A stretch of 34,749 nt of DNA from Pseudobdellovibrionaceae bacterium (GTDB lineage Bacteria; Bdellovibrionota; Bdellovibrionia; Bdellovibrionales; Bdellovibrionaceae). The notes below the pieces were generated by a model. That model worked only from the letters and a program-made list of their open reading frames with translations, was not told the DNA's origin and made no database searches. Within the stretch, counting starts at the first letter, position 1, and each line of letters begins with the position of its first letter. This document shows positions 1-7,193 of this stretch, in pieces. The position numbers were made by a program, and so were the translations under genes. The stretch covers positions 1 to 34,749 of the forward strand of contig JAHBUS010000006.1 in assembly GCA_019637955.1 (NCBI GenBank). Direction: 5' to 3'.

Positions 1-50
1 CGGAGGAAGAAACTCACCACCGCTACGGAAGAAGAAACTCACCACCGCTA
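1..50. repeat. Tandem 25-bp direct repeat, two copies
   Basis: Positions 1-25 and 26-50 are two adjacent copies of a 25-base unit that differ at one base (fifth position, G versus A). Each copy contains the core GAAACTCACCACCGCTA. Because 25 is not a multiple of three, the two copies are read in different frames. The repeat starts at the window edge, so more copies may lie upstream. Confidence 0.8.
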
Positions 51-121
51 ACGCGGACAGTCTCCGATTCGGAAGTGAACCAGCCGACGACTCTGGCGCG
101 TCCGCCGACCGCCCAAAATAA
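2..121 (+). CDS. Possible 3' end of an upstream plus-strand gene (partial)
   Basis: The frame starting at base 2 is open to a TAA at 119-121, immediately before the terminator hairpin. That is the arrangement expected for the tail of a plus-strand gene convergent with the subtilase. The predicted tail of about 39 residues is basic and then polar and disordered-looking, with no recognisable domain. The frame starting at base 3 is also open through this stretch, so the reading frame is not certain. The 25-bp duplication at 1-50 may have shifted the end of the gene. I would not assign a function. Confidence 0.22.
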   Translation, partial: GGRNSPPLRKKKLTTANADSLRFGSEPADDSGASADRPK

Positions 122-149
122 AAAAACCCCGCTCGAGAGCGGGGTTTTT
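118..149. terminator. Bidirectional intrinsic terminator
   Basis: A perfect 7-bp GC-rich stem CCCCGCT/AGCGGGG closes a CGAG tetraloop. A run of A precedes it and a run of T follows it, so transcripts from either strand end in a hairpin plus U-tract. It lies 24 bp past the stop codon of the minus-strand subtilase and just after a possible plus-strand stop at 121. Confidence 0.9.
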
Positions 150-172
150 CGATTCAAGCCGAAGTGCCGAGC

Positions 173-1711
173 TTAGTTGCCCGAGCAGAACGGGAGATCA
201 GGCTGGATTTGGCAGATGATCTGACAGATCGCCGGATCGCCGAGCGGGCAATCGCCGGGATTTCCAGGCTGGCCGGGTTGACCGGGCTCGCCGGGAGGCG
301 GGTTGCTCGAAGGTTTGCCAACGTAGATTTTGTAGCTGGTCGCGGTCGCGCCGGCAGCATCTGTCACGGTGACTGTGGTTTCACCCTCGCTCACGCCTGT
401 CAGTTCGCCGTTGGCATCGATCGAAGCCACCGCCGCATTTGACGACGCGAATTTATACGGAGCGGTTCCGTAAACACCGGTGAACTTCACTTTGTCCGAA
501 GTGCCCATTGTCGCGGCATTGGGAGACACGAACAGTTTTTTGGACATGATCGTCTCAACAGCAGCCAAAGCATCAACGCGGCAATCACAAGCCGTTTGGA
601 TTCCGACTTTCACGCCTGTCGACTGAAGCAAAGCTTTCATGTTCTCAGGCGTGATGGTGGGATCTTGCGAGAGCAAGAAGCCGACCAATCCCGACACGAG
701 AGGAGTCGCCATCGAAGTTCCCGACAGGTTGCCGTATTTATCGCCAGGCAATGTCGACATGATCGCATCACCGGGAGACGACAAGCTGACTTTCGCGCGG
801 CCGTAGTTCGACCAGCTAGGTTTCGAGTCGCTCGAGTTCGAAGCTGCAACCGTGATCACGTTCGAGAGTCCCGCATTGGCAGGATAAACTTCGTACGAGT
901 CATTGTTTTTGCCATCATTGGCCGCTGCCGCGATGAAGATGATACCGGCTTTTTCAGCACGGCCAATCGCCTCGAGGATGGGACCTGCTTGGCTGCGAGG
1001 AATCGCCGCGCCCCAAGACGCCGAGATCACTTGCACTTTTTTCTCGATCGCGAAATCGATCGCTTTCACGCCGTTGTTCAGATCGCCCGAACCATTTTCA
1101 TCCAAGAAGCGGATGGGCATGATCGAAACGCCGGGAGCCAAACCAACGATACCGCCATCAACCAAACCGGTCGCGCCGACGATCCCTGCACAGTGAGTTC
1201 CGTGACCAGGATTTTGGCTGCTGGTTTGATCCATGGGATCGTTGTCGTTGCGCGCAAAGTCGTAACCGGGCACCATGTTCGGAGCCAAGTTTTTGTGACG
1301 GTAGTCAACACCGGTGTCGATCACCGCAACGGTGATGTTTTTCGAACCTTTGTTGCCCGCTTTGGTCCAAGCTTCTTCAGCTTTCACCTTTTTGATCGCG
1401 TACTGATCTTTCAACGCTTGCGCGTCGAAGGGTGCATCAAACGTGTGCAGGCGCGCATTCGGAACAACGTATTCGATGTTCGAATCAGCGAGCAGGCGCA
1501 CGAGAGTCGCGACCTTCTGATGGCTCGGGATGTCCACCTTGAACAATTGGCCGGCGGGATGGTTGTCCATCACGTTCAGACCATTGAAGTTCATGGATTG
1601 CAGAGCCCAAGGGCTGCGATATTTAACAAGATACTCAGCGGCCCATGCGGGCGATGAGTTGACAAGAATCGCGCTTACGAAAAAGAGCGATTTTACGATG
1701 ATTCCGTTCAT
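173..1711 (-). CDS. Secreted subtilisin-like serine protease (S8) with Ig-like and Cys-rich tail
   Basis: A 512-aa exported serine endopeptidase. A signal peptide of about 24 residues ends PAWA|AEY and is followed by an inhibitor-I9-like propeptide (to about residue 100). The S8 catalytic domain has Asp in VIDTGVD (about 130), His in GHGTHCAG (about 169), the oxyanion Asn in AAANDG and the Ser nucleophile in GTSMATP (about 335). After the protease comes a BIG2-like Ig domain (about residues 390-465), a short Gly-Pro-rich collagen-like stretch, and a tail of about 25 residues with five cysteines. The start is supported by a strong Shine-Dalgarno GGAGGGGG just upstream of the ATG. It stands alone, divergent from uppP, and ends before a bidirectional terminator. 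The fold and activity are safe. The role of the tail is unknown; it could be a surface-attachment or sorting element. Confidence 0.95.
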   Translation of the reverse strand: MNGIIVKSLFFVSAILVNSSPAWAAEYLVKYRSPWALQSMNFNGLNVMDNHPAGQLFKVDIPSHQKVATLVRLLADSNIEYVVPNARLHTFDAPFDAQALKDQYAIKKVKAEEAWTKAGNKGSKNITVAVIDTGVDYRHKNLAPNMVPGYDFARNDNDPMDQTSSQNPGHGTHCAGIVGATGLVDGGIVGLAPGVSIMPIRFLDENGSGDLNNGVKAIDFAIEKKVQVISASWGAAIPRSQAGPILEAIGRAEKAGIIFIAAAANDGKNNDSYEVYPANAGLSNVITVAASNSSDSKPSWSNYGRAKVSLSSPGDAIMSTLPGDKYGNLSGTSMATPLVSGLVGFLLSQDPTITPENMKALLQSTGVKVGIQTACDCRVDALAAVETIMSKKLFVSPNAATMGTSDKVKFTGVYGTAPYKFASSNAAVASIDANGELTGVSEGETTVTVTDAAGATATSYKIYVGKPSSNPPPGEPGQPGQPGNPGDCPLGDPAICQIICQIQPDLPFCSGN

Positions 1712-1848
1712 AGTACCCCCTCCGTGGTGGAAAAATCATAGGCAGAGGTGGTTCCAAACTGAAACTAAATAATGACGAATGACGATGCAGGTCGAAAGAA
1801 AGTTTTGAGCCGTTTGATCTATATATAGAGAGGTGTGACCATCGCTGC

Positions 1849-2628
1849 ATGAGTTGGTTCGTTCTGATTTTGCTGAGCTTCGTCGAAGGTTTGACCGAAT
1901 TTCTCCCCATTTCCTCCACGGGACATTTGATTTTGGTGTCCGCTTGGCTGGGCATCAACGAAGATCAATTCGTTCAGAGCTTTAACATCATCATTCAATT
2001 CGGTGCGATCCTCTCGGTGCTCGCGCTGTACTGGCGCCGCTTCTTTCCGATCAAAATTGAATTCTACAAAAAGATCTTCGTCGCTTTTTTGCCCGCCGCC
2101 ATCTTGGGTTTTTTGCTGAAGTCCGTTTTTGAAAACCTGCTCGGGAGCGTGATCGTCGTCGGCGTCTCGCTCTTCATCGGCGGCATCGTGCTTATCATTA
2201 TGGACCGTCAGGCGGCGCGGCAAAACCCGTCGCTCACCATTCAAGAGATGACGCTCAAGCAAGCCCTGATCTTGGGCTTTATCCAATGTTTGGCGTTGAT
2301 CCCCGGCGTGTCGCGCGCGGGCGCCACCATTTTGGGCGGTATGGGGCTTAAACTTTCGCGCGAGGAAGCCACCGAGTTTTCATTTTTCTTGGCCGTTCCC
2401 ACTTTGACGGCGGCCGCCGCTTATAAGACTCTCAAAATCCTGCCGACCATCGAAGCGTCGCAAATCGACGAGCTTCTGATCGGCACCGCGCTTTCATTCG
2501 TTTTCGCGGCGCTCGCCATCCGTTTCTTTATCGGCTTGGTCAAACGCTTCGGTCTGCAGCATTTTGGCTGGTACCGCATCGTTTTGGGCGCTTTGATTTT
2601 CCTGGCTGTCGCCAAGGGGTGGCTATGA
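1849..2628 (+). CDS. uppP: Undecaprenyl-diphosphatase UppP (BacA family)
   Basis: A 259-aa multi-spanning inner-membrane phosphatase that converts undecaprenyl diphosphate to undecaprenyl phosphate, recycling the lipid carrier for peptidoglycan and other surface polymers. Both family signatures are present: EGLTEFLPISSTGHL near the N-terminus (residues 14-28, with the acidic pair) and PGVSRAGAT around residue 155 (the PGxSRxxxT motif with the catalytic Arg). The length is normal for the family. A purine-rich AGAGAGG lies about 14 bases before the ATG, a rather long spacing. Its stop overlaps the start of the mechanosensitive channel gene by ATGA, so the two are probably co-transcribed and translationally coupled. 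Confidence 0.96.
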   Translation: MSWFVLILLSFVEGLTEFLPISSTGHLILVSAWLGINEDQFVQSFNIIIQFGAILSVLALYWRRFFPIKIEFYKKIFVAFLPAAILGFLLKSVFENLLGSVIVVGVSLFIGGIVLIIMDRQAARQNPSLTIQEMTLKQALILGFIQCLALIPGVSRAGATILGGMGLKLSREEATEFSFFLAVPTLTAAAAYKTLKILPTIEASQIDELLIGTALSFVFAALAIRFFIGLVKRFGLQHFGWYRIVLGALIFLAVAKGWL

Positions 2629-3776
2629 ACAACATCACCGACACAATTCTCGCCGATACCAACGCCGCTTTTCGCGAAACTTGGTTTCTGATGCCCAACT
2701 GGAAATGGATCGGCCTCGCGGCGGCGCTCTTTCTCGGCTTTTTCCTGCTCGCGCTTTTAAGCCCTTTGCTTTCGGGTCTGCGCAAAGCGCTCCAAAGCCG
2801 CGCTCAATCTCCCGGTTTTCCGTTTTTTGTGTTTGATCAACCGATCCACCGTCCCCTGTCTTGGTTGATCGTGGCGGCCCTTTGGATCGTGGCCTGGAAC
2901 GCCTTGGGTCTTCCCGAAACGATGGAGTCCATCTTGCGCGTGTGCTCGCAGTTGATCCTCGCGATCGCGATCATCCGGCTTCTTTACATGATGGTCGAAG
3001 CCGGGGGGCGCAAACTCAGCGTGTACGTGCAAAAGACACCGAACACCCTGGATGATCAACTCGTTCCCTTCGCGACCAAATCGCTCAAAATCTTGATCAT
3101 CGTTTTGGGCGTTCTCATCATGTTGCAAAACTTTGGCGTCAACGTCACCTCGCTGCTGGCGGGTCTGGGGATCGGCGGCTTGGCCATCGCCTTCGCGGCT
3201 CAAGAAACCGTGGCCAATCTTTTTGGATCGATCACCATCATCACCGACCGCCCCTTTCAAGTGGGCGATCAGATCAAAGTCACCGACACCGAAGGCACCG
3301 TCGAAGAGGTGGGGTTCCGCTCGACCCGTATCCGCACGGCCTACCAATCGGTGGTCTCGGTTCCCAATTCGATCATGGCCAAAGAAAAGGTCGACAACTT
3401 GGGCGTGCGTCCCCGCCGCCGCATCCGTCACCTGATCGGTCTTACGTACGACGCGACCCCGGATCAAATCAAAGCCTTCACCGAAAAGGTCCGCTACATG
3501 CTGTCGCAGCATCGAATGGTTTATAAGGACGACATGCTGGTCGTGCTGAACGGCTTTGGAGAGTCGTCTTTGAATATTCTGGTGAACTGCTTTGTCGTGG
3601 CCAAAACTTTTCGTGATGAGAACGAAGTTCAGCAAGAAATTTTATTTGAGATCATGCAAATCGCCAAAGAGGTGGGCGTCGACTTTGCCTTCCCCACGCG
3701 GACACTGCAGATCCCACAAAATCAATGGTCACCGAACTTGGCGCTGCGCTCGACGCCGCCGCCCCCACAAGCCTAA
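2625..3776 (+). CDS. MscS-family small-conductance mechanosensitive ion channel
   Basis: A 383-aa membrane channel of the MscS superfamily, which opens under membrane tension to release solutes on hypo-osmotic shock. There are about four hydrophobic segments, three in the N-terminal half. The pore helix region (about residues 165-205) has the Gly/Ala-rich face GLGIGGLAIAFAAQE, followed by NLFGSI and the beta domain with DRPFQVGD. A vestibule domain closes the protein, and a proline-rich tail ends it. I chose the ATG at 2625 because it overlaps the uppP stop (ATGA) and has AAGGGG six bases upstream. A GTG at 2619 would add only two residues. It ends tail to tail with the antiporter gene, with overlapping stop codons. 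Confidence 0.94.
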   Translation: MNNITDTILADTNAAFRETWFLMPNWKWIGLAAALFLGFFLLALLSPLLSGLRKALQSRAQSPGFPFFVFDQPIHRPLSWLIVAALWIVAWNALGLPETMESILRVCSQLILAIAIIRLLYMMVEAGGRKLSVYVQKTPNTLDDQLVPFATKSLKILIIVLGVLIMLQNFGVNVTSLLAGLGIGGLAIAFAAQETVANLFGSITIITDRPFQVGDQIKVTDTEGTVEEVGFRSTRIRTAYQSVVSVPNSIMAKEKVDNLGVRPRRRIRHLIGLTYDATPDQIKAFTEKVRYMLSQHRMVYKDDMLVVLNGFGESSLNILVNCFVVAKTFRDENEVQQEILFEIMQIAKEVGVDFAFPTRTLQIPQNQWSPNLALRSTPPPPQA

Positions 3777-4876
3777 GGAATAAAAGACAGGGTCAGGAAC
3801 GCGATCAACAAGATCAAGTGAAGCACGCCCTGAAGGGCGGTGGTTTTTCCCGTTCCGAGGGTCATTCCGCCCACGATAAAAGTCAGCACCAAAAAGAAAA
3901 TGCCCTTTTCATCCAAGCCTAAGGTGAGCTTTCGTTCGGTCAAAATCGAGAACACGCTCACCACCGGAATCGTGAGCGCGATGCTCGCCGCTCCCGATCC
4001 GAGAGCGAGATTCAAACTGGTTTGCAATTGATTCGCCCGCGCCGCGGAGATGGCCGCCCACGTCTCGGGCAAAAGCACCAACAGGGCGATCACGATCCCC
4101 ACCACCGCTCGCGGAGCCCCCAAAGCATTGACCCCGGCCTCGATCGAGGGGCTCAGGGCTTTGGCAAGACCGATCACCGCCGTGAGGCTCACCATCAACG
4201 CGACGAAGCTGATTCCCGCTTGGCGGCGCGAAGGCAAAACGGTCTCGGCGGCCGAAATCGTCTCGGCCTCGGGTTCATAAAAATCTTTGTGCGACCGGGT
4301 TTGCGCGTACACCAGGGTCGCATACACGAAGAGCGAGGCCACCGACGCAAAGATCAACTGTGAGGTGCTGTAGGTCGGGCCCAGCGTCGACGTGGTGTAA
4401 TTCGGAAGAACCAGCGTGAGCCCCGCCAAAACCGCGAGCACCGCCAGCAAGGAGTTCGCGCCCAGAACGTGAAAACCGAGTTCCTTGTAGCGGATGCCGC
4501 CCAAAAGAAGACACACGCCCACGATCCCATTGGTGACGATGATCACCGCCGAAAACACCGTGTCGCGCGCTACGACCGCCGAATCGGGCGTGTCGTTGGT
4601 CATCAGCGACACGATCAAACCCACCTCGATCACGGTCACCGAGAGCGCAAGGATCAAAGCTCCCAACGACGGTCCCACCTTCAGCGCGATCACTTCGGCA
4701 TGGTGGACCGCGGTCATCACGGCCACGCCGAGAAAAATCAGAGCCACGGCCGCGATCAAAGGATTCGCGGGGCCGAGCGCGAGCACGGCGGCCAGCGCGA
4801 TGAGGCAGAAAATCGACGACATTTGACTGAGATCGAGGGGGCTACGGTTCATGAACGAAGATGTTTTGACTGTCAT
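3773..4876 (-). CDS. ChaA/y4hA-type calcium (sodium)/proton antiporter
   Basis: A 367-aa inner-membrane cation exchanger of the CaCA superfamily with about ten to eleven hydrophobic segments. It has two inverted alpha-repeats. The first holds HHAEVIALKVG followed by a segment with VTVIEVGL, and the second holds PETWAAISAARANQLQ followed by NLALGSG. The acidic residues in these repeats are the expected cation ligands. The family exports Ca2+ or Na+/K+ in exchange for protons, and the substrate cannot be read from sequence. The start is uncertain: ATG at 4876 is taken, while a TTG at 4891 or an ATG at 4852 are alternatives, and none has a good ribosome-binding site. It lies downstream of the PilZ gene with a weak terminator between, so it may be a separate unit. 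Its TAG stop overlaps the TAA of the MscS gene. Confidence 0.88.
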   Translation of the reverse strand: MTVKTSSFMNRSPLDLSQMSSIFCLIALAAVLALGPANPLIAAVALIFLGVAVMTAVHHAEVIALKVGPSLGALILALSVTVIEVGLIVSLMTNDTPDSAVVARDTVFSAVIIVTNGIVGVCLLLGGIRYKELGFHVLGANSLLAVLAVLAGLTLVLPNYTTSTLGPTYSTSQLIFASVASLFVYATLVYAQTRSHKDFYEPEAETISAAETVLPSRRQAGISFVALMVSLTAVIGLAKALSPSIEAGVNALGAPRAVVGIVIALLVLLPETWAAISAARANQLQTSLNLALGSGAASIALTIPVVSVFSILTERKLTLGLDEKGIFFLVLTFIVGGMTLGTGKTTALQGVLHLILLIAFLTLSFIP

Positions 4877-4896
4877 CGCCCGGTTGTACAAAAGAC

Positions 4897-4912
4897 GGCG
4901 CCCGATGGCACC
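4897..4912 (-). terminator. Weak intrinsic terminator after the PilZ gene
   Basis: On the minus strand GGTGCC-ATCG-GGCGCC forms a 6-bp stem with one G-U pair, followed by GTCTTTTG. It lies just past the PilZ stop (4928) and before the antiporter start. The plus-strand copy would have a C-A mismatch, so the signal favours minus-strand transcripts. Confidence 0.4.
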
Positions 4913-4927
4913 TCTTTTTACCGGCGA

Positions 4928-5554
4928 TCAGGATTTAAACTGCGGATGAGAGCGGAACCACGCCAAGAAATCGGACTGCTTGTCCGAGGGCGCAATTTCA
5001 AGACGCGTTTTGGCGTGCTTCTGATCTTCGGCGAGTGAACACATGAGCTCGAGTTGCCGCCCGTTTTCAACCGTCATCACCAGCGTCGTGTAGCCCGCCA
5101 CCCAATCCGGAACGGGGTCCTTGATGCGCAGGCCCCCTTCGCTGAGATCCAGCACGCGCGTGTCAAACTCCTGCGTGCCCGAAATGAGCTTGGCCGGATA
5201 GTCGACATCGAAGCGGTTGAACTTACGGGTCACGAATGGCGTCTCGGCTTTGACCGGACGGACCGCGGTGATCTCGGAATCGTAATCTTGGATGGAGGCG
5301 ATCACGGGCGCTTTGATTTTAACCACGCGCGTGTGCAGAAGCTCTTCGCATTCGGCATCACGCAAAGGCTTCCAGACGGCCCAGCCCGGCTTCCAGACAA
5401 GAACCGTCGCTTTTTCGGAGTCGCGCAAGGTCTCAAGAATCACCCGGGCTTCGTTGGTCGAAAGGTCATGGACGGTCCAATTGTGAAAATCACAATTCAG
5501 GGACCAGGATCCGTCCTTGCCGTTCAAAAGCTGCTTCACCCAGGCTGCAAACAT
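4928..5554 (-). CDS. PilZ-domain protein with N-terminal GYF_2-like domain
   Basis: A 208-aa cytoplasmic protein, probably a cyclic-di-GMP effector. The C-terminal half is a PilZ domain with both ligand motifs intact: RKFNR (RxxxR, about residue 108) and DLSEGG (DxSxxG, about residue 137). The N-terminal part (about residues 27-75) looks like a GYF_2/DUF4339 module. Its hallmark is LVWKPGWAVWKPL, close to the usual VWxxGMxxWxP pattern; these modules are thought to bind peptides or partner proteins. There is no signal peptide or membrane segment. The start lies 6 bp after the stop of the upstream coiled-coil gene, so the two are co-transcribed. What the protein controls is not visible here. 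Confidence is high for PilZ and moderate for the GYF_2-like call. Confidence 0.88.
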   Translation of the reverse strand: MFAAWVKQLLNGKDGSWSLNCDFHNWTVHDLSTNEARVILETLRDSEKATVLVWKPGWAVWKPLRDAECEELLHTRVVKIKAPVIASIQDYDSEITAVRPVKAETPFVTRKFNRFDVDYPAKLISGTQEFDTRVLDLSEGGLRIKDPVPDWVAGYTTLVMTVENGRQLELMCSLAEDQKHAKTRLEIAPSDKQSDFLAWFRSHPQFKS

Positions 5555-5560
5555 CTTGGA

Positions 5561-6853
5561 TTACTTTTTCTTTTTGTCGGACTTTTTCTTGGTCGTTTCT
5601 TTTTTGGCGCTCGCCGGTGCCTTCGAAGACGCGGTGGGTTTGGTGTCAACCACGTCGGCTTCGGCCTTCGACGATTTCATCAGGGCGCGGGTCTCGGCCT
5701 TGATTTTCTCGGTTTCGATGCGCATGCGTTCGGCATCGAGTTCGGCCTTGAGCGTCTCGCCCTTGAGTTTCGACGATTCGAGATTCTGCGCGCCTTTTTC
5801 AACGCCGTCTTTCAAACGCTCACGCTCGGCTTTCGCCTTTTCGATTTCGGCTTTGAGCTTGTCGCTCTCGGCGTTCACGCGTTGCATTTCGTTTTGCTGT
5901 TCGCCCATCTGTTTATTCAGGCGCGCGATTTCGTTCTGCATGGTCGCCAGGTCTTTGGCGTTGGCGGCCCGCGACTTCTCGGCTTCGTTTTTTGCTTTCA
6001 GCAAAGCCTGACGGGATTTGTCTTCTTCTTTTTTCAGAGCCTCGAGTTTTTTGCGCTCAACCTCGAGTTGGCCGCGGACTTTTTCGAGTTCGCTTTGAGT
6101 GGCCTTCATCTCTTCGCCGCTCTTCTTGGTCTCGAGCTCCGATTTTTCGGCCTGAGCCTTGAGCTTGGCGATTTCGCCTTCGGCACGTGCCTTTTCGGCC
6201 TCGGCCTTGCTCTGCTCGGCTTTCGCTTTCGCCGCATTGGCTTGCGCCAGGGTCACGGCTTTTTGCGTGTTCAATTTTACTTTTTCGTGATCGCGCGCGA
6301 CTTCGGCTTCTTTTTGTTTGGCCAGCGCCGCGGCTTTCAACGCGGTTTCGGCTTCTTCTTGCGCGGCTTTGGCTTTTTTCTCTTCTTCAACCGAAAGCGC
6401 ACGGACCTTTTCGGCTTCCGCTTCCGCCGTTTTGCGGCGGGCTTCGGCCTCATCGCGGAGTTTACGCGATTTTTCGCGTTTGTCCTGCAGAGCCGAGATC
6501 TGCTTGTTCAACAGGTTCTGCTTTTCTTCAGCCAATTTCTTTTGTTTGTCGAACTCGTCGCTCTCGTTTTTATGACGGGCCATTTCTTTTTCGGCCTGAG
6601 CGTGTTCTTGCTTTGATTTTTCTTCTTCGTTTTTCGCTTTGGCGATGGCCGACTCGGCCTGCGCTTTGGCGAGTTCACGCCGGCGCTTTTCGTCTTCGGC
6701 ACGGCGTTTGGCATCTTTGGCCTCGGCTTGGGCCGCTTCGGAATCGGCGATGGCCTCTTCGGCCTCGATCGATTTGTCTTGGGCCTGAGCCACGTAAGGC
6801 GTTGCGGAAACAGAGAGCAGAAGTACGAATGCCATCAAGATGTGCCGGCGCAT
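5561..6853 (-). CDS. Secreted long coiled-coil protein (TolA-like composition)
   Basis: A 430-aa exported protein of unknown function. A signal peptide covers residues 1-24 (cleavage after AQA). A nearly uninterrupted, highly charged Ala/Lys/Glu coiled coil follows from about 25 to 385. The tail of about 45 residues is Ser/Ala/Lys-rich and ends in runs of lysine (KKKSDKKKK). The composition resembles the helical domain of TolA and other periplasmic rods, but no globular domain is visible. A strong Shine-Dalgarno GGGAGGA sits six bases before the ATG. It heads an operon with the PilZ gene 6 bp downstream, which hints at a structural role under cyclic-di-GMP control; that link is inference. The basic tail could bind an acidic surface or polymer. 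Confidence 0.85.
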   Translation of the reverse strand: MRRHILMAFVLLLSVSATPYVAQAQDKSIEAEEAIADSEAAQAEAKDAKRRAEDEKRRRELAKAQAESAIAKAKNEEEKSKQEHAQAEKEMARHKNESDEFDKQKKLAEEKQNLLNKQISALQDKREKSRKLRDEAEARRKTAEAEAEKVRALSVEEEKKAKAAQEEAETALKAAALAKQKEAEVARDHEKVKLNTQKAVTLAQANAAKAKAEQSKAEAEKARAEGEIAKLKAQAEKSELETKKSGEEMKATQSELEKVRGQLEVERKKLEALKKEEDKSRQALLKAKNEAEKSRAANAKDLATMQNEIARLNKQMGEQQNEMQRVNAESDKLKAEIEKAKAERERLKDGVEKGAQNLESSKLKGETLKAELDAERMRIETEKIKAETRALMKSSKAEADVVDTKPTASSKAPASAKKETTKKKSDKKKK

Positions 6854-7035
6854 GAAGTCCTCCCAGAAGTCTTTTTATTCATTTGACCATATCTCATCGG
6901 CGCTTTCCACGAACACAGGACCCCCCTGGGCGCACTTTTGGCGGCCCTGTTTAAAACTTCGTCGCTGCGTCTCCACTTCCGGCGCGGTTCCGGGGGAACT
7001 GATTCGATATTGAACCCAATTCGACAAACTTCCGG

Positions 7036-7052
7036 CTGGCCTCGACCTTGCT
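7036..7052 (+). promoter_or_regulatory. Sigma-54-type -24/-12 promoter
   Basis: CTGGC-N7-TTGCT matches the RpoN core consensus (YTGGC-N7-TTGCW), with the invariant GG (7038-7039) and GC (7050-7051) separated by exactly ten bases. The central ACG of the full consensus is not matched. Transcription would start near 7063, only about 12 bases before the terminator hairpin. The match is from reading the sequence, and no activator site was identified. Confidence 0.5.
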
Positions 7053-7062
7053 CTAGTGAATG

Positions 7063-7114
7063 GTACCCCCCCATAGCGGTCTGGTATCCCCCCCCACCAG
7101 GCCGCTTTTTTTTT
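7063..7114 (+). ncRNA. Candidate ~52-nt C-rich small RNA (or attenuated leader)
   Basis: The stretch between the sigma-54-like start point and the end of the T-tract would be a very short transcript. It has an unpaired 5' part containing seven Cs, then an 11-bp hairpin whose 10-nt loop carries eight Cs, then a U-tract. C-rich loops are the targeting element of several known bacterial regulatory RNAs that pair with G-rich Shine-Dalgarno sites. Several genes in this window have such sites (GGAGGGGG at the subtilase, GGGGGAG at the upstream trypsin, AAGGGGG at glpK). The alternative is a transcription attenuator for the downstream amidase operon. Seen: promoter motif, hairpin and C-runs. Inferred: that it is an RNA gene and how it acts. 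Confidence 0.45.
7075..7114 (+). terminator. Strong plus-strand intrinsic terminator with no gene in front
   Basis: An 11-bp stem (7075-7085 with 7096-7106; one G-U pair) encloses the 10-nt loop ATCCCCCCCC and is followed by T9. This is a textbook rho-independent terminator, directional on the plus strand. The nearest upstream plus-strand gene ends more than 3 kb away, so the terminator must serve an unannotated transcript or regulate read-through into the amidase operon. Confidence 0.85.
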
Positions 7115-7193
7115 GCCCTCCGAAGGTCTCCCTCTCGCAGTTCTGGTCTGATCAACAAAAGCCCACTGAGTTTATTCTTGAAGAATGCACCCG

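Larger units (their letters stand above)
6854..7193. other. Gene-free divergent intergenic region (about 340 bp)
   Basis: There is no credible protein gene in this stretch between the coiled-coil gene (-) and the amidase (+). It holds three homopolymer runs (C7 at 7066-7072, C8 at 7088-7095, T9 at 7106-7114), a sigma-54-like promoter and a strong plus-strand terminator (listed separately). It also has a 13-base palindrome ATTCTTGAAGAAT (7174-7186) that overlaps the amidase start region. No convincing sigma-70 promoter for either flanking gene was found. Confidence 0.7.

Noticed and set aside
1819-1828. CTATATATAG palindrome before uppP as a -10 box
   Set aside because: It looks like a -10 box on either strand, but no acceptable -35 lies 16-18 bases away, so I could not support a promoter call.
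5054-6616. 520-aa plus-strand open frame rich in Phe, Leu and Arg
   Set aside because: It is the antisense shadow of the Ala/Lys/Glu coiled-coil gene and the PilZ gene. Those have a strong ribosome-binding site, signal peptide or domain motifs; this frame has none.
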